Shown piece after piece: positions 61,901-64,000 of a stretch of 64,000 nucleotides of DNA (position 1 is the first letter of the stretch; each line of letters starts with the position of its first letter). Under the pieces are notes generated by a model. It worked only from the letters and a program-made list of their open reading frames with translations, did no database searches and was not told where the DNA came from. Origin of the DNA: JANYCO01 sp035535995 (GTDB lineage Bacteria > Bacteroidota > Bacteroidia > Cytophagales > Cytophagaceae); assembly GCA_035535995.1 (NCBI GenBank), contig DATLOZ010000022.1:310001-374000 (forward strand), in the 5' to 3' direction. A program made the translations under genes and the position numbers.

Positions 61901-64000
61901 ACCAGCTGCGTAGTCACCAGGACTTACTAGGTAATTGGTATGAGTAGCTGTAAGACTTTGAATAGTACCACTACCTGATGTTTTAGACCATGTGAGACTA
62001 GTAGCAGTTCCGGTAAGAGCAGCATCAAGTACAGGATCAGTATTACTACACCAGGTAGCTGCAGTAGAACTAGCTGTTACAAATGGTGCAGGATTAATAG
62101 TATTATAGAAGATAGCAGACAATGCAGGGCAAGGTCCATTTGCACCTGAACCATCCGGATCGTCTGAAGTAAGGGTGAAAACATATGTACCACCGATTGT
62201 AGGCTCTGGTGCTACTGGTGTATAAGTAACGTTTTTAGGATTGGTAGCTGGAGCTACATAAGAATTCCAGGCTCCCTTACTCCAGGTAGCCCCAAGGTTT
62301 CCACCTCCGAAAGTAGTACAAGTTCCTGATAATGGAACACCAGCTGAGCCGCAGGTAGTAGTTGGAATACCTGTAGTGATCAATACTTCAGGATTAATTG
62401 TAATGAGCACCTGGTCTGTTCCGGCCGGACAAGGTCCAGCTCCATCGGCATCATTTGTAGTAGCTATGAATGTGATATTAGCTCCGGTTTTTTCAGCTGT
62501 TGGAATAGTATAGGTAGTAGTGGTGTTTAGAGGTGTGTTGATAGTTCCTCCCGATCCAATCCTACTCCAGGTGATACCTGTTGCTCCGGTTAACAACGTA
62601 GCCGATAATGTAGGAGATGTACTGGAGCAGAATGTAGCATCAGGTCCTGCATCCACAGTAGGTTGTTGGTTGATTTTCTTTTTAACAATGCTCGACAAGG
62701 CAGGACAAGGTCCTACTCCATCAGGATCATCGGAAGTAAGCGTAAATACAATGCTAGTCCCTGCTGACTCAGCTAAGGTTGGCGTATACGTAGCGTTCAA
62801 GGCGTTCACATTAGGTGTGAATGCTGGTGTTCCTCCAAGGCCACCCGACCAGGTAGCATTCAAAGCTGCTCCTCCGAATTTTGTACAGGAACCTGATAAG
62901 GAAATATTTGCTGTACCACAGGTAGTATCGGCGATTCCCGCACTGATTAATACTTCCGGTGAAATGGTAATGGTCACCTGATCTGTAGAAGTGGCACATG
63001 GACCAGTTGGCCCGTCCATATCATTTGATTCTATCCAGAAAACAATAGGTCCTCCGGTCTTTTCTGCAGCTGTTAGTGTGTAAGTCGTAAATATTGAGGC
63101 AGGTGTACTCATCCCAGTCTGAGTTCCACCCACAGAACCTTTATACCAGGTGGAAGAAGTTGTAGAGGTATTCAGATACTGCCCCAAAAGGCTGATCGTA
63201 CCAGTAGAGGAACAATAAGTAGTAGGTGTTCCAGCCTTGACGCTAGGAGCTAAGTTGATAGCAATAGTGGCACTGTCTTTTACTGCACTGCATCCATAGA
63301 TTGTACCATCAGGATCGTTGGTAGTAAGATAAAGTTTTATTTTACCGGCAGTCACTTCCGAAGCTTTCGCTGTGTAAGTACCGTTAATAGCCGTTTGAGA
63401 AGAAAAGCCACTATTAACAGGCGCTGCCGAACTGGTCCAGGTCACACCTAAAGTTCCTGGGTTTCTGGATCCGGATAGATTTACTACAGGGTTTGTGCTA
63501 CAAATATTTAAATAGGTCCCTGCATCTACAGTTGGTGGTGTATTTACCTTAATTACAATAGGTGATGTAAAAGGACTTTTACATGAGTTGAGATAATATT
63601 GTCGTACCACAAGGGTATCCGATGTCAGCATTGGGTTACCGGAGTTGACATAAAATACATCTTGTGCTTTTGTATTAAGATTTCCGGCATAAACATAATC
63701 TGTAGTTATAAAGGTAAGGGTAGCTCCGTTTTTACGATACCATTCCGTATACATCGAGTAAGCGAAAGCAGGTGTAGTAATAGTATCCACGATGGTTACC
63801 AGATCACCCACGCATTTGTCCTTTGGCACCGCATACGTAGGCGCACCAGGAGCAGCAAAAACATATTTGTTGAAAGAAACCTGATTTGAACAGTTGGTCA
63901 CACCATCCTGAATAGTAAGATTAATAGTGTTGCCTGAAGGATAGCTGTTTGCAGCCGACCATTTCAATTTATAAGCTCCACTATTGAAGTATAAAAATGA
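58970..64000 (-). CDS. Giant T9SS cargo protein with tandem Ig-like repeats and Omp28-like domain (5' partial)
   Basis: At least 1676 codons; the frame stays open to the right edge, so the N-terminus is missing. The visible part begins with several tandem Ig-like modules of about 90 residues sharing T-N-D-P-D-G-x-G-P-C and A-T-Y-T-x-x-x-A-E motifs. PKD-like stretches follow (HSVSLTVTSNSLGTGHLNCS). An Omp28/thioredoxin-like domain contains VLMEHFTNSLCPSC (CPSC at about 59915-59926) and GVTSVPRTEIDG with a cis-Pro-like position. The last 80 residues are a T9SS sorting domain (LLVYPVPADNEINVLF, ending KLIRKIPVMH). It should be exported to the surface by T9SS. Confidence 0.85.
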   Translation of the reverse strand, partial: SFLYFNSGAYKLKWSAANSYPSGNTINLTIQDGVTNCSNQVSFNKYVFAAPGAPTYAVPKDKCVGDLVTIVDTITTPAFAYSMYTEWYRKNGATLTFITTDYVYAGNLNTKAQDVFYVNSGNPMLTSDTLVVRQYYLNSCKSPFTSPIVIKVNTPPTVDAGTYLNICSTNPVVNLSGSRNPGTLGVTWTSSAAPVNSGFSSQTAINGTYTAKASEVTAGKIKLYLTTNDPDGTIYGCSAVKDSATIAINLAPSVKAGTPTTYCSSTGTISLLGQYLNTSTTSSTWYKGSVGGTQTGMSTPASIFTTYTLTAAEKTGGPIVFWIESNDMDGPTGPCATSTDQVTITISPEVLISAGIADTTCGTANISLSGSCTKFGGAALNATWSGGLGGTPAFTPNVNALNATYTPTLAESAGTSIVFTLTSDDPDGVGPCPALSSIVKKKINQQPTVDAGPDATFCSSTSPTLSATLLTGATGITWSRIGSGGTINTPLNTTTTYTIPTAEKTGANITFIATTNDADGAGPCPAGTDQVLITINPEVLITTGIPTTTCGSAGVPLSGTCTTFGGGNLGATWSKGAWNSYVAPATNPKNVTYTPVAPEPTIGGTYVFTLTSDDPDGSGANGPCPALSAIFYNTINPAPFVTASSTAATWCSNTDPVLDAALTGTATSLTWSKTSGSGTIQSLTATHTNYLVSPGDYAAGVPITIDFTATTNDPDGSGPCIPAQSTVSVTINPHLTVTAGSNVTACADQTITLNGNVKIGGTNRNVAGVNTWKTFNGLGGFTQSSPNFTSVYNPSGTLTSSGVVTPGSGEKATITYVTAYLVSTDPDGAAGPCKADSQSTVIRINPLPIPHFASTTGVEYCIHNLPIPLVGNLGSTFSPSGKSSASFTGTTSGGAYVAPSGFNYEFDPRKTAILNGNGGTYGIRYTYIDSLLCQNYVDTTVDVFPNPVVNFITSSRCQYDTITFSETATASTAVYAGTVEIDWDWKIDGDTIQNVYPYDPSAIPAIYTSSLNTQTTKYAFANYGIHSVSLTVTSNSLGTGHLNCSTTKDTTLIFGPYPNTDFSWSRPCSVDTVFFVNNTTIASGYSNSTYWNMHDLSNNAAVNYKVGNKKSLNPAFKFNTPGIYNVQLIDTTNIYNCVKISTKEVYVVPTYVVTASDPYDSSFANSKLNWAPSGYQDKPYSWQHGHMTKNVIASPNKAWVTDTTGNYFIGELSYLNSPCFDFSNLDKPMIVMKQWSNTTNLAGAVLEATTGNTNPWVTIGQIGTGINWYNTIGVVGLIGTSSTNPTAQGFSGEQTDWTTSRIGLSQYAKNSKLVRFRLVFGSSNVNDPLNKRDGIALDSVWIGNRFKTVLMEHFTNSLCPSCITANDVVNKIQDSIPGDVISVHYHTSFSGSTSSAGADLMNQKNPSDPSSRVLYYGVTSVPRTEIDGVVAYDTYDGSANAINYPAINNKALENAKFSLDLSTKKTGLTLDVKSQLVAKAIVTDDVVLNIAVLEKYISGTNAQGNQSGYKWVLKKMLPDAAGNYITKTWAVGDTSKNVQTWNFSIGDFYDTSQIAVVAFVQNYLTREVYQASIVTGSGNTGTPVVTSIDVQDIAENLLVYPVPADNEINVLFSSELIDETPYVLHDDIGRVVDQGIVEQGVRMLTFNCKKYAAGMYYLSMTKKDGSKLIRKIPVMH

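Overview
The window looks like chromosomal DNA from a member of the Bacteroidota, probably from the gliding, pigmented Cytophaga-like or Chitinophaga-like part of the phylum. The support is: TAnnTTTG-type -7 promoter boxes, few Shine-Dalgarno sequences, a PorX response regulator with a PglZ domain, two giant surface proteins with C-terminal type IX secretion (T9SS) sorting domains, many small lipoproteins, and a crtW/crtD-type carotenoid gene pair. I cannot name a genus. No rRNA, tRNA, CRISPR array, transposase or prophage was seen.

Layout. 1-1000: a zeta-toxin-like ATPase with an overlapping 49-codon ORF, flanked by a degenerate direct copy of the 3' end of rlmD. 1082-8517: rlmD, a DMT transporter, a TPR protein, an outer-membrane barrel, an isolated nuoN, a DedA protein and a small membrane protein. 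8522-12430: dacB on the minus strand, then a carotenoid ketolase and a carotenoid desaturase. 12758-21072: an Asp-rich FnIII-like protein and a 2340-residue T9SS adhesin. 21233-26361, minus strand: gatB, then porX, an acidic lipoprotein, tsaE and ald. 26631-30568: a flippase, an SRAP protein and a GAF/PAS protein. 30778-36970: miaB, two small envelope proteins, a sigma-54 activator, lptE, a hypothetical gene and secG. 37113-44029: gpsA, a PLP lyase or aminotransferase, small secreted proteins, a TlpA-like thioredoxin and a class A PBP. 44105-49217, minus strand: an ftsX-DUF3098-uppP cluster, an ECF sigma factor with its anti-sigma protein, a MarR regulator and AMP nucleosidase. 49267-58867: a small PD-(D/E)XK protein, then a minus-strand cluster of a 1240-residue NtrY-like kinase, a 1153-residue outer-membrane protein and an LtaS-like enzyme. 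58970-64000, minus strand: a second giant T9SS substrate that runs off the right edge.

The common theme is envelope construction and export: peptidoglycan (dacB, class A PBP, uppP, ftsX), LPS assembly (lptE, flippase), Sec and T9SS secretion (secG, porX and two T9SS cargo proteins) and envelope signalling (ECF/anti-sigma pair, NtrY-like kinase).

The most distinctive non-coding feature is two families of dispersed intergenic inverted repeats. Family A is built on GATACCGGATGCCAGATACC and family B on AATTATGAATTATGAATT. Together they occupy at least ten intergenic gaps, sometimes side by side, and one family A copy lies inside the 5' coding part of dacB, where it supplies N-terminal residues. 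A second recurring oddity is TTG start codons placed directly at or just after a stop codon, including the first genes of the kinase cluster.
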